Shown here piece by piece: positions 46,126-54,868 of a stretch of DNA of 64,000 bases. The translations under genes and the position numbers were made by a program. The DNA comes from CAZUMW01 sp964621615 (GTDB taxonomy: Bacteria; Desulfobacterota; WTBG01; CAIYCZ01; CAIRTM01). The stretch covers positions 85,068 to 149,067 of the forward strand of contig CAZUMW010000005.1 in assembly GCA_964621615.1 (NCBI GenBank). Direction: 5' to 3'. Position 1 is the first letter of the stretch, and every line of letters begins with the position of its first letter. The notes beneath the pieces were generated by a model. The model searched no databases, was not told the DNA's origin, and was given only the letters and a program-made list of their open reading frames with translations.

Positions 46126-46794
46126 ATGGGGGCTGAAACAAAAAGAATACGAGTGCTGATAGTCGATGACCATCCAATCATACGCCATGGGCTGTCCCAG
46201 CTGATTAATCAGGAAACAGATATGGCAATATGCGGTGAGGCTGAAGACGGAACGGATATTATTCAGATTATAGATCAAACCGGGCCCGATGTGCTGCTGC
46301 TGGATATTTCGCTTAAATCATGTAACGGTATTGATTTGCTGCCTGACATACGCGCCCGCTTTCCCGGGCTTCCTGTGCTGATGCTCACCATGCACGATGA
46401 AACGCGGTATGCTGAGCGCTCGCTGCGCGCGGGAGCTCAGGGCTACATTATCAAGAAGGACCCCCCTGAAAGCGTAATACAGGCTATCCGGCAGGTGCTG
46501 GCCGGTGAAATATATTTGAGCAGAAGCATGACGTCAAAAATGCTGAAAAAAGTTGCAGCCGGTGACGAAGCCCGCCGCACATCGCCGGCTGAGGTGCTCA
46601 GCGCCCGCGAGCGTGAAATATTTGCGCTTATCGGGGAGGGCAAGGGGACCAGGGAAGTTGCCGAGCTTCTCAACCTGAGCATCAAAACAGTTGATGCTCA
46701 CCGCGCCAACATAAAGAAAAAGCTCGAGCTGAAAAGCGCCCCCGAGCTTGTTCAGACAGCCATCAAATGGACGCTGACCCATGGAAAACTTTAA
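46126..46794 (+). CDS. LuxR/NarL-type response regulator
   Basis: From the ATG at 46126 (AGGAGGAGC upstream) the protein is 222 residues. The receiver domain has VDDHPIIRHGL, the phospho-acceptor in LLLDISLK and the KKDPPES switch. The output domain is a LuxR helix-turn-helix (LSAREREIFALIGEGKGTRE, then LNLSIKTVDAHRANIKKKL). It lies 25 bp after the HisKA_3 kinase and is its likely partner. An upstream in-frame ATG at 46084 overlaps the kinase gene and is less likely. Confidence 0.92.
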   Translation: MGAETKRIRVLIVDDHPIIRHGLSQLINQETDMAICGEAEDGTDIIQIIDQTGPDVLLLDISLKSCNGIDLLPDIRARFPGLPVLMLTMHDETRYAERSLRAGAQGYIIKKDPPESVIQAIRQVLAGEIYLSRSMTSKMLKKVAAGDEARRTSPAEVLSAREREIFALIGEGKGTREVAELLNLSIKTVDAHRANIKKKLELKSAPELVQTAIKWTLTHGKL

Positions 46795-46893
46795 ATCGCG
46801 TTGCAAAACAATATATGGTACGCCGATTCCGGCGCGCCGGGTATATTCCCGGCACGTTTTTGTACACACGTATGACAGTAAAGGAATATGGAT

Positions 46894-47445
46894 ATGAAAA
46901 CAGCCGGCATGCACGAAGCAGAGCGCGCATTCAACGATAAAATGCGGGCGGACTTTGCCACCTTTTTTAACAGAAAGCCTTCAGCCCCTTCTGCGGAGAA
47001 GCTTCGGGAGCGCATTGTCTCTTTTTTGACGAACAACTGCATCGGGACATTGGCAACCTGCAGGGACAATATCCCGCGCGCAACACCGGTGCGGTATAAA
47101 AACAAAGAGCTCGATGTGTATATCCTCACAGAGGGCGGGGGCAAGCTCTATAATGTAGAGCGCAACCCCGAGGTTTCGTTCAGCGTGTACGGCAATTACA
47201 GCGGGTTCAAAACCGTCCGCGGGCTGCAGATGTGGGGAACGGCAGACCTTGTAAGCTGGGAGACTGAACAGGCATATGCTGAGGCGTATGCATTTTTAAA
47301 CCTTGACGAGCGCAGCGATCTTGAGGATATTGACCTGAACAACATACGGAATGATATGTATTTTATAATTATCAAACCCCGCAGAATACGTTTTTTAAGT
47401 TTCCCTCAGGGCATTCTCAATGAGGAACTGGTTCCGGATGCATGA
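46894..47445 (+). CDS. Pyridoxamine 5'-phosphate oxidase-family protein
   Basis: The protein is about 183 residues, with a split-barrel flavin-binding fold: FLTNNCIGTLATC, PVRYKNKELDVYILTEGG and NVERNPEVSFSVYG are family features. Members bind FMN, F420 or heme, so the cofactor is uncertain. The ATG at 46894 is eight bases from AAGGA, better than the ATG at 46888. The last four bases overlap the start of the ABC-F gene, suggesting translational coupling. Confidence 0.8.
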   Translation: MKTAGMHEAERAFNDKMRADFATFFNRKPSAPSAEKLRERIVSFLTNNCIGTLATCRDNIPRATPVRYKNKELDVYILTEGGGKLYNVERNPEVSFSVYGNYSGFKTVRGLQMWGTADLVSWETEQAYAEAYAFLNLDERSDLEDIDLNNIRNDMYFIIIKPRRIRFLSFPQGILNEELVPDA

Positions 47446-49292
47446 TTCGTGTTGATAATCTCGCCAAAAGCTACGGGGCTCGCACTCTTTTTGAGGGCGT
47501 CACCTTCACCTTGAACCGCGGAGAGCGCACGGGACTGGTCGGCCGCAACGGTCATGGTAAAAGTACGCTTTTGCGTATTATCATGGGCCGTGAGCAGGCT
47601 GACACGGGAACCGTCACCGTACCCAAATCTTACCGGTTCGGCTATGTAGAACAGCACATCGATTTTACCTGCAGCTCTGTTCTCGGGGAAGCGGTAAAAG
47701 AGCTCGGCCCTGACAGGGAGCATGAGCACTGGAAGGTTGAAAAAGTGCTTGCCGGCCTGGGGTTCAGCGATGATGATATGCAGCGTCACCCGGACGAATT
47801 TTCCGGCGGCTACCAGGTCCGAATCAACCTTGCTAAAATACTGGCAGCTGAGCCGGATGTGCTGCTGCTTGATGAGCCCACCAACTATCTGGATATCACA
47901 TCGATTCGCTGGATGGAAGAGTTTCTGATTTCCTGGCCCCGCGAGCTCATACTCATTACGCATGACCGCGGCTTTATGGACAGGGTCGTAACGCATACCA
48001 TGGGGATCCATCGAGGAAAGCTGCGCAAAATTGAGGGGAAAACGGAAAAATATTACCATCAGCTTGCGCAGGAGGAGGAGATTCACGAAAAGACCCGCGT
48101 CAATGAAGAGCGCCGCCGCAAGGACCTTGAGCAGTTTATAACACGGTTCAGGGCAAAGGCCCGTCTCGCAAACCTGGTGCAGTCGCGGGTTAAGCTTCTG
48201 GAAAAGCAAAAGCCCGCCGGGAAGCTTCAGGAGATAGAATCGCTTGAGTTTTCCTTTCAATCATATCCCTTTTCAGCAAAATATCTGCTGACTGCGCATG
48301 AGCTGTGCTTTGGCTATACTGAGAGCGATCCGCTGATTGAGGATTTTACGCTGTCAATTGCGCCGGGCGAGCGCATATTTGCAGTGGGGAAGAACGGCAG
48401 AGGGAAAACGACGCTGCTGAGGCTGCTTGCCGGGCAGCTTTCCCCGCAGCGCGGCACCATTGCCTTTAATCCAAACGTCAGAAAAGGCTTTTTCGAACAG
48501 ACAAACGTGAGTACGCTTGTGGGTTCCCGGACAGTGTATGAAGAGATTATGTCCGCACACGCAGATGTTGAGCCTCAGCGCGCCCGCGATATTTGCGGCG
48601 CAATGATGTTTGAGGATGATGATGCGCTGAAAAAAATAGAAATGCTTTCCGGCGGAGAGCGAAGCCGCGTTCTTTTAGGGAAAATACTTGCCTCCCCGGT
48701 AAATCTTCTGCTTCTCGATGAGCCGACGAACCACCTGGATATGGAATCCTGCGATGCGCTGCTGCGTGCGCTCGATATATTTGAGGGGGCGGTGGTGATG
48801 GTGACTCATAACGAGATGATTTTAAATGCCCTGTCAGAGCGGCTGGTGGTTTTTCAGCAGGATCGCCCCTTTATATTCGAAGGCAGGTATGGAGATTTCC
48901 TTCGCCGGGTGGGATGGGGGGACGATCAGGCACCCCGCAGGCTAAACAGAAAGCAGACACGGCCGGCGAGTCACAAAAAAGAGCCCGGCAAAAAAGAGCT
49001 TCGCCGGAAACGCTCAGATATTATTCTTAAGCGAAGCCGGGCTCTTACCCCGCTCGAGCAGCGCATGGATGAGCTTGAACGTGCTATAGAACATCATGAA
49101 GCGGCGCTTGAGGACTATTCCAGACAAATGCAGGAAGCATCGCAGAAGGGAGACGGGCAGCGTATTGCCCGGCTGTCGCAGTCACTCAGCAGCGGCAGGG
49201 AGCAGGTGGATCTGCTCTTTGACCAACTCGAAAGCGTTACCAGCCAGTTTGAGCAGCAGAAAGCCCATTTTGATAAACTCCTGGAAACCTGA
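47442..49292 (+). CDS. ABC-F family ATPase (Uup/YheS-like)
   Basis: The 616-residue soluble protein has two ABC domains: Walker A GRNGHGKST and GKNGRGKTT, signatures FSGGYQ and LSGGERSR, and Walker B LLLDEPTNYLD and LLLDEPTNHLD. A basic linker (residues about 205-260) joins them, and the last 90 residues are a coiled coil, as in Uup. No transmembrane partner is present. ABC-F proteins act on the ribosome or in DNA transactions. Resistance function is not indicated. Confidence 0.93.
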   Translation: MIRVDNLAKSYGARTLFEGVTFTLNRGERTGLVGRNGHGKSTLLRIIMGREQADTGTVTVPKSYRFGYVEQHIDFTCSSVLGEAVKELGPDREHEHWKVEKVLAGLGFSDDDMQRHPDEFSGGYQVRINLAKILAAEPDVLLLDEPTNYLDITSIRWMEEFLISWPRELILITHDRGFMDRVVTHTMGIHRGKLRKIEGKTEKYYHQLAQEEEIHEKTRVNEERRRKDLEQFITRFRAKARLANLVQSRVKLLEKQKPAGKLQEIESLEFSFQSYPFSAKYLLTAHELCFGYTESDPLIEDFTLSIAPGERIFAVGKNGRGKTTLLRLLAGQLSPQRGTIAFNPNVRKGFFEQTNVSTLVGSRTVYEEIMSAHADVEPQRARDICGAMMFEDDDALKKIEMLSGGERSRVLLGKILASPVNLLLLDEPTNHLDMESCDALLRALDIFEGAVVMVTHNEMILNALSERLVVFQQDRPFIFEGRYGDFLRRVGWGDDQAPRRLNRKQTRPASHKKEPGKKELRRKRSDIILKRSRALTPLEQRMDELERAIEHHEAALEDYSRQMQEASQKGDGQRIARLSQSLSSGREQVDLLFDQLESVTSQFEQQKAHFDKLLET

Positions 49293-49606
49293 AAATCAAA
49301 CGTGTACAAAATAAATGAAAGCATTGAGCAAAAGCCGGTTCGGGAGGGTCTCTGCGCAGCCGCCGCCATATGAAACCTCACTTCATGGACGGCCCGATGC
49401 TGCTCACTGTAACTATGATGCAGGCATTGTGCAGGGATTGACCCGGGCAGCCCTTCCGCCGGGCCTTGTGTGTACTGAAGTTTAACGGCACATGCCGTTC
49501 CATACCATTATTAAGTTGTTGCGGGGGCTTTGCAGATCCCCGCTCGAACCGGCTTCGTTGCATTATTTTGGACACTACTGTCTGAAAATAAATCACAACA
49601 CGAAAT
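49293..49606. other. Intergenic region occupied by the MITE
   Basis: The 314-bp gap between the convergent ABC-F and hydrolase genes is almost completely filled by the 273-bp MITE-like element at 49303-49575. Confidence 0.6.
49303..49575. mobile_element. MITE-like element, 273-bp copy
   Basis: The element begins GTGTACAAAATAAATG and ends with TTATTTTGGACAC, so the terminal inverted repeats are 13 bp with one mismatch. Its first 29 bases and last 30 bases match the 70-bp copy at 6801, and its right end also matches 7301 and 23146. It encodes no transposase. The interior has short GC-rich inverted segments. No obvious target duplication was identified. Confidence 0.7.
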
Positions 49607-51157
49607 TTAATATATGAGCCGCGGCGTTGCATTGACGGGACCGTATGCGATGGAGGTGGTGGTGCCGTTGTCCACGTCGAGCCGGTAATAATAGCGCTGT
49701 CTGTTTTTGAGTGCGCTGTCGGTATAGCGGTAAGATAGAGTGCCGTTGTCGGCGGCCCGGGCCGTATCGGTCAGGAGGGCAAACGGGCCGTTTTGATCTG
49801 AGGCACGGTAGACATGAAAGCGCTCTATGGATGCCTCAGGATTAATTTCCCAGGATAGATATACTTTTCGGTTTCCCGGGGACGCTGTAAATGAGCGGAC
49901 AGCGGGATGTGCCAGTTTTTCCAGCGAAATGTACTGAGGGGATCCGTATCGGGCTGTGTAGGCATGCGGCGGCCCGAGCGTGCAGTACATTCCATCTTCA
50001 GTGAATACCGTGCTGAATATGGTTGCGCTTGTGGTTCCGCCTCGGGAAATAGTTGTGTTGCTTGCCTCCCCGCCGTGTGTATCGCTGAGAATTGCTATGC
50101 ACGCATCAAGGTCGAATGTCTGAGCGCCTTCAATCAGTGACAGGAGGCGCTCATATCGTTTTGCCGACGATTCGTAATAATAATCGGGGTCGGGCTGAAA
50201 ATCACCGGTATAGTGATTTGCCGAGGCTATGTACCGGGCGCCCGCATCGGTGATTTCGCCGTAGCTTACATCAATTGTGCCGGAGCGCACCTGAATGCGT
50301 GCCATTGCGTTGTCCCTGAAATCGACAATGTGCAGCATTGCTCCTGCCAGCCCGAAGCTGTACCCTGCATCTATGTGCTGCTGGAAGCAGCCCACCGCTT
50401 CGTCAAGCGTTGATGCATGTTCCATCACAAAGCGTACCATAAAGTTGACCGGCAGGCCGGGCTGCGCATCCATGTTGTGATTGCCGCCATTCATAGTAAT
50501 GCCGATTCCCTTTTCGTTTAGCCCGTATGCAACGTCGGCCCATCCGGGCGGATCCATGGTCAGGTAGGAATAATCGCCGTTCAGCGGGTGCCAGTACATC
50601 GCCACCGCAATATTATCACCGCTGCCTGCGGTAGAATCAGTGTTATGGCACAGGAATGTGCCTGCATCCGATGAAACGGCAAAGCCGGTACAGCCGAATG
50701 CCTCCGGAACCTCGGGTATCGTTTCCATGTTGTTATTCATGTTGAGAAGTTCGGTGAAAACATTCTGCGTCAGGACAATCTCCCATGCGCGTTTGAAGCT
50801 GATGGGGCGTGACTCTGAAAGACCCGCGGCCAGCCCGTACAGGTGGTCTTTAATGCTTTGCGGTATGAGGTGCTCAATTGCGTCGTAGTATGCACGGGGT
50901 GTCCAGCCGTTGCCCGGTCCTGCGAAAATCAGCACCGTATTCATGGTGGTTCCGAATTCTGTAATATATTCGGGGAATGTTACGCCGATCTGACGGCCGA
51001 TTTCAAACCATGATCCTTCAAAGTATGCAGCCGGTGCTGTTTGAACGACGAGGCTGTCGATATCGGCGCAGTTGCCGGTGCTGCAGAAAATGAGTATACA
51101 GGCCAGAACTGACAGCCGGATCGTGTGGTAAACGCGTTTTGTGCACATACAATTCAT
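49607..51157 (-). CDS. Secreted C45-type (Ntn-hydrolase) acyltransferase/amidase with fibronectin-like tail
   Basis: The 516-residue protein has a signal peptide (SVLACILIFCSTGNCAD). The catalytic region resembles C45/linear amide C-N hydrolases: EAFGCTGFAVSSDAGTFLCHNTD places the nucleophilic Cys near residue 155, and NEKGIGITMNGG follows. The C-terminal 90 residues are a fibronectin-III-like domain ending YGPVNATPRLIY, shared with the FG-GAP protein at 39949. The substrate is unknown; members act on acyl-amides such as penicillins, bile salts or homoserine lactones. Confidence 0.75.
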   Translation of the reverse strand: MNCMCTKRVYHTIRLSVLACILIFCSTGNCADIDSLVVQTAPAAYFEGSWFEIGRQIGVTFPEYITEFGTTMNTVLIFAGPGNGWTPRAYYDAIEHLIPQSIKDHLYGLAAGLSESRPISFKRAWEIVLTQNVFTELLNMNNNMETIPEVPEAFGCTGFAVSSDAGTFLCHNTDSTAGSGDNIAVAMYWHPLNGDYSYLTMDPPGWADVAYGLNEKGIGITMNGGNHNMDAQPGLPVNFMVRFVMEHASTLDEAVGCFQQHIDAGYSFGLAGAMLHIVDFRDNAMARIQVRSGTIDVSYGEITDAGARYIASANHYTGDFQPDPDYYYESSAKRYERLLSLIEGAQTFDLDACIAILSDTHGGEASNTTISRGGTTSATIFSTVFTEDGMYCTLGPPHAYTARYGSPQYISLEKLAHPAVRSFTASPGNRKVYLSWEINPEASIERFHVYRASDQNGPFALLTDTARAADNGTLSYRYTDSALKNRQRYYYRLDVDNGTTTSIAYGPVNATPRLIY

Positions 51158-51295
51158 ACCTCATGATTGTTCATGATTGTTTTTGTTTGCTGATGGCTTT
51201 ATGCAGAAATACGTACCACAGAATATTTTACAAAGGAAGTTAATTTAATTCGACGGGGGATCGCAGTACGTGGGGCGCCCGGTGCATATGACATA

Positions 51296-51319
51296 ATTTA
51301 ATTTATTCTGGACACGTCT
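51296..51319. repeat. Degenerate MITE right end
   Basis: AATTTATTCTGGACACGTCTG resembles the right end and flank of the MITE family (ATTATTTTGGACACTACTG) with a few changes. No left end was found nearby. The match is short and could be chance. Confidence 0.35.
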
Positions 51320-51369
51320 GGTATGAAGAAATGAAAACCTCATGCGGTTCGGTAAGGGGCGATTTGATG

Positions 51370-51885
51370 TCAGCCGGTATGGCGAAGGCCTGAAATGATG
51401 CAGATAATACCCGCAATTACATACAGAAACGGTTTCACCCAGTTATGCGAACGTGAAAACGTTTTTGCTATGCCGAGTTTTTCCATTTCAGCCCTGAGGT
51501 TGCCGTCGTCATCTGTGTTCATCATTCCCCGCGAGAATATTTCACAGGTTTTATGGGTGTCGCCCTGCAGATGATAGAGGCGGGCAAGGTTGCAATATAG
51601 ATCGGCGCTGTGCTCATCAAGTGAAAGGGCATATTCGCACAGCCGCAGCGCCAGGATGTCTTTTTTGTCGAGCAAGCCCAGCGAAAGTCCCAGAAAGGAT
51701 AAATACCGGGGGTTTTCGGGCATGGATTGTACCGCCTGCTTGAAGGCGACAACCGCTTCACGGATTTCGTTGATTCTTAAAAAATAAAGTCCTGTATCAA
51801 ACAGCTGTTCAGGATGTGCATGCTTGACGGAAATCGTGCCCCCGAAACCGGCATGCTCAACATGGGCCAGAAGCTCTTCGTTCAT
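51370..51885 (-). CDS. TPR protein with C-terminal membrane anchor
   Basis: The 171-residue protein has about three tetratricopeptide repeats between residues 25 and 125 (GLYFLRINEIREAVVAFKQA and similar) and a hydrophobic C-terminal helix, WVKPFLYVIAGIICIISGL, so it is probably a tail-anchored scaffold facing the cytoplasm. A GGGGGTAAATCA sequence precedes the ATG. No partner can be named; the adjacent gene upstream also encodes a membrane-anchored protein. Confidence 0.7.
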   Translation of the reverse strand: MNEELLAHVEHAGFGGTISVKHAHPEQLFDTGLYFLRINEIREAVVAFKQAVQSMPENPRYLSFLGLSLGLLDKKDILALRLCEYALSLDEHSADLYCNLARLYHLQGDTHKTCEIFSRGMMNTDDDGNLRAEMEKLGIAKTFSRSHNWVKPFLYVIAGIICIISGLRHTG

Positions 51886-51936
51886 TGATTTACCCCCGCT
51901 TATAACAATGTCATTATTTGTGGACTGCTCCTGCTG

Positions 51937-52653
51937 TCACCGTAACGGCTGGTCTGACCTATACGATGCAAGAAGAAGCACAAAAAGCTGCAGCCTGGCA
52001 ATACATGGCTTGAGCGTTCCCTTAATGCTCAGTATGGGTATGCTCGGCGGCGGTTTCACCTCAGGCCTGTTCATCGGTAATTGCAGGGCAAACACGTTTC
52101 TGCCCGGTCTCAGGTACTGTTTGCAATTGCTGAGATCAACACTGAACCTATCATAATTATCGGTATGTCCAATAGATTTGTTAAGTGAATTATTAGGAAA
52201 GCTGAAGCATTTCTGCCCGTTCAGATATGCTGAGAAGATGATCGGCTTAAAGACGGTGAGCGTGACTTTGCCGATAGCGGAAAAGGGGTTCAAGAAGATT
52301 TTTCTGAGATAGATGTGCCCTTCAAATCCCTCACTCAGCACTGAATCATGTCCCGCAAGGTGAAGGGTTGATCCCGTGCCCGGGGCACTGCGCCAGGAGG
52401 AATCGTCAAGGGTAATGGATGACCAGTGTTGTGCAGGGGGAGTGTCTGAAAAGGTGCATTTCCATGGTGAAGTTTCGTCATTTACCGTCATGGTGTGCAG
52501 TCGTCCGGGGGATGATCTGCCGGTGCATACACCGGTAAAGGCGTATGCTGTTTTGTCGGGAAATAGTGTCACAGCTATGCATATAATAGCAAATATTGTC
52601 AAAAATTTGCTAAAAAAAGCTATGATTGTTGGTTTTTTAATTGTGGTGCTCAT
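51937..52653 (-). CDS. Membrane-anchored protein with galactose-binding-like domain
   Basis: The 238-residue protein has an N-terminal signal anchor (IAFFSKFLTIFAIICIAVTL). Residues about 60-205 contain WSSITLDDSSWRSAPG, EGHIYLRKIF and FSAYLNGQK, which resemble the jellyroll carbohydrate-binding modules found at the start of glycoside hydrolases. No catalytic domain is fused. A GGGGGATAA ribosome-binding site precedes the ATG. Confidence 0.6.
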   Translation of the reverse strand: MSTTIKKPTIIAFFSKFLTIFAIICIAVTLFPDKTAYAFTGVCTGRSSPGRLHTMTVNDETSPWKCTFSDTPPAQHWSSITLDDSSWRSAPGTGSTLHLAGHDSVLSEGFEGHIYLRKIFLNPFSAIGKVTLTVFKPIIFSAYLNGQKCFSFPNNSLNKSIGHTDNYDRFSVDLSNCKQYLRPGRNVFALQLPMNRPEVKPPPSIPILSIKGTLKPCIARLQLFVLLLASYRSDQPLR

Positions 52654-52990
52654 AGTTATCCCCCTGTTTATGATTATTGCCGGACAATAATGTGCACCCG
52701 AATAGCGTTCTGTTTATGTACTATAGCTTTTTTAGTAATTTCTATCAGTTAAATGGTTACCCGTCTGCTGTGAAATATTTACCGAAGTGGTTAAAATGGC
52801 TCTATTTTTTATGAAAAGGCTGAATGTGAGGCGGGATATGCGTGCACGGTTGTGTCAATATGGCGTTGATCCCGGTTCTGTGGATCGTCGCGTTGCAGGC
52901 ACATACATCGGTTCCGCTTAACGCACGGGTTAGCTGAACAGAAGGGTGTACTTCAGGTCTGTGAAGGAAACGATTCGGCAGACAGGAATA
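52654..52990. other. Intergenic region before the chemotaxis operon end
   Basis: These 337 bases lie between the divergent galactose-binding-like gene and the end of the CheX-like gene. A 41-codon plus-strand ORF is the only candidate gene. No terminator with a T-run was recognised. Confidence 0.4.
52796..52921 (+). CDS. Possible small protein, 41 residues
   Basis: An ATG at 52796 opens a frame beginning MALFFMKRLNVRRDMRARL, then YGVDPGS, and ends at TAA. It is basic and helical in pattern, but there is no ribosome-binding site. It may be a remnant of a longer protein or a chance ORF. Confidence 0.2.
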   Translation: MALFFMKRLNVRRDMRARLCQYGVDPGSVDRRVAGTYIGSA

Positions 52991-53461
52991 TTAACCCGCA
53001 TAGGGGGCAAGTGCGGCATGAATGAGCAGAGGCTCCCCTGACACAAGAAAGCAGCAGGTTTCAGAAGAATTGTCTGCCGGTGGTGTGTAACGGCTCATTA
53101 CTTCAGGGATGGAAAGCTTGAACGGGGTATCAGCAGCCAGAAGACGTTTTATAACCGAACCGCTGATTGTATTCAAAAGCTCGGCGGTCAAGTCGGCCAC
53201 CATTTTATCAGTAGCGCTTTCTCCGTCAATCGCATAAATAGTATTGACCAGCATGCGGCCGAGATTTTCGGACATACACAGGCACAGCGTAGCATACTCG
53301 GGTTCAAGAATATGCTGCTTCACCGATATGCATTCCTTAAGATGCGGGGATATGGTCTCACAGGGTACCTGATCAGCTGTTATAAAAGCCATATTCTCTA
53401 TCGTTTCGCTGACAGACCTGGTGATTACTTCGCTCAGCCTGTCCTCATGTAGGCCACCCAT
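52991..53461 (-). CDS. cheX: CheX-like chemotaxis phosphatase
   Basis: The 156-residue protein has the CheC/CheX fold features: SETIENMAF near residue 20 and the helix DLTAELLNTISGSVIKRL near residue 90, with the E-x2-N-x3-G pattern that inserts into CheY-P. It would dephosphorylate CheY-P in the adaptation circuit. The ATG, with an AAAGGAGG site, lies within the last codons of the CheY gene upstream (17-bp overlap). Confidence 0.75.
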   Translation of the reverse strand: MGGLHEDRLSEVITRSVSETIENMAFITADQVPCETISPHLKECISVKQHILEPEYATLCLCMSENLGRMLVNTIYAIDGESATDKMVADLTAELLNTISGSVIKRLLAADTPFKLSIPEVMSRYTPPADNSSETCCFLVSGEPLLIHAALAPYAG

Positions 53462-53846
53462 GGTTATCCTCCTTTGGATTTACAAGTGTTCCCACCGCAT
53501 CGGCTATGGCGGCAGGCGATACCGGCTTGCTCAGAACCGCCACCGCTCCGCAGGCCATAAGCTCGAGCTCCTTGGCCGGATTGCCTGCGCTGGTTATAAC
53601 CACTACCGGAATATCATGCAGCCGGGGGCGCGCTTTGATTTGCTTCAGGAGCATTTCGCCGTCACACTCGGGCATATTCAAATCCGTTATCACACATGTT
53701 ACCGAATGGTTATCGAGAATGCCGAGGGCCTCATTGCCGTTGCCGGCTTCAAAAAATTCTGCGTCGGCAAGCCCTGCAATCTCTATGCATCTTTTGATAA
53801 ACATTCTGGCGGTGCCGGAATCGTCGACAATTAGGATCTGTGCCAT
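53445..53846 (-). CDS. CheY-like response regulator
   Basis: The 133-residue single-domain receiver has ILIVDDSG, the phospho-acceptor in VITDLNMPECDG and the conserved Lys in VLSKPVS. It lacks an output domain, as for CheY. It overlaps the cheX-like gene, so the two are probably a signalling and phosphatase pair. Confidence 0.9.
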   Translation of the reverse strand: MAQILIVDDSGTARMFIKRCIEIAGLADAEFFEAGNGNEALGILDNHSVTCVITDLNMPECDGEMLLKQIKARPRLHDIPVVVITSAGNPAKELELMACGAVAVLSKPVSPAAIADAVGTLVNPKEDNHGWPT

Positions 53847-53939
53847 GATTACCTCTGTATGTTTTTAACCTTTTCGGCAAAATGTCCGGAACCTTAAAAA
53901 CAGTCCCTTTTATTTTTTATACCCTTTTGCTTTGCGGAC

Positions 53940-54311
53940 TTAGCATTCAGGAATATTTTTGGCTATTACTTCTTTGAGCTCCATCAGGTCGACCGGTTTG
54001 GGCATAAACCTGGTAACCCCTATTTCCAGAAGGTGCGATATATCTTTTGCCCGTATGACCGACGATACAAGCAATATAGGAATTTCGCTGAAGCTTTTCT
54101 GATCCCGTACGAGCTGCACCAGCTCGCGGCCGTCCATTTCCGGCATGGCAACGTCGACAAGCAAAAGGGATATATCGTGGTTGCCGTTCAAAATATCCCA
54201 GGCGATTTTACCGTTATGGCACTTAATTGCGGTGTGCCCCATGCTTTCCACCAGGTTGCCGAACAGGTCCAGAATCTGCTGCTCATCATCTGCTATAAGA
54301 ATTTTTGCCAT
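53940..54311 (-). CDS. CheY-like response regulator
   Basis: The 123-residue single-domain receiver has ILIADDEQQIL, phospho-acceptor in LLVDVAMPEMDG, a Ser at the switch position (LLVSS) and Lys in FMPKPVDL. It is the second CheY of the operon, 78 bp after cheD. Which of the two binds the flagellar switch cannot be told from sequence. Confidence 0.9.
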   Translation of the reverse strand: MAKILIADDEQQILDLFGNLVESMGHTAIKCHNGKIAWDILNGNHDISLLLVDVAMPEMDGRELVQLVRDQKSFSEIPILLVSSVIRAKDISHLLEIGVTRFMPKPVDLMELKEVIAKNIPEC

Positions 54312-54388
54312 AACGGAACCTTTTTTTTGCTGTTAGCGAACTGGGTTGTAGATATTACGGCTATACCATTCAGTTACAGAGCCGCTGA

Positions 54389-54868
54389 TTATATTTCCCA
54401 GCTTCCCCTGCCTGCAGAGGTGATGATGACCCGGCCGCGTTCAGTGTCCACCGCAACGCTTCTGCTGATGTGTCCGCCGACGTCTTCAGAGCGCGGCCCG
54501 AGGCCGTAGGACCAGAGCATTTTTTTGATCATCAATATATTTCTTTTGCCGATATTGAAGCGGTCGTTCGGATCAAGAACGTTTGCGCCCCCGGCAAGCT
54601 TTACGATCAACTCGCGGCATTTGCCGTTGGTGTTCATCTGCTGAATGAGGGCGGGGATGCCCGTGTCGGCAAAGTAGCCGGGCTTTGCTTGTGCGCGGGC
54701 TGCATCGATGGATGATTCGGGGAGTGCCACGTGCACCATACCGACCGTGCGGCTGCCGGGGTGCAGCATGACAACGGCAACGCATGACCCGAGCCCGAGG
54801 GTTTTAATCACTTCGCCGGGTATGTTTGTGGCGGCCATATCGCCGACGCCGATTACGATGGTTTTCAT
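54389..54868 (-). CDS. cheD: Chemoreceptor glutamine deamidase CheD
   Basis: The 159-residue protein deamidates receptor glutamines and can bind CheC-type phosphatases. The catalytic Cys is in TLGLGSCVAVVM, the His in GMVHVALPES, and KLAGGANVL supplies the Thr-equivalent region. Its ATG overlaps the cheB stop by four bases, so the two are coupled. Confidence 0.92.
   Translation of the reverse strand: MKTIVIGVGDMAATNIPGEVIKTLGLGSCVAVVMLHPGSRTVGMVHVALPESSIDAARAQAKPGYFADTGIPALIQQMNTNGKCRELIVKLAGGANVLDPNDRFNIGKRNILMIKKMLWSYGLGPRSEDVGGHISRSVAVDTERGRVIITSAGRGSWEI

Noticed and set aside
45255..46181. 308-codon minus-strand ORF opposite the NarX-type kinase
   Set aside because: It is the antisense shadow of HisKA_3 and ATPase domains and has no recognisable protein features.
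47442..49292. Antibiotic-resistance ABC-F protein
   Set aside because: The linker and C-terminal coiled coil resemble housekeeping Uup/YheS proteins, and nothing in the context suggests resistance.
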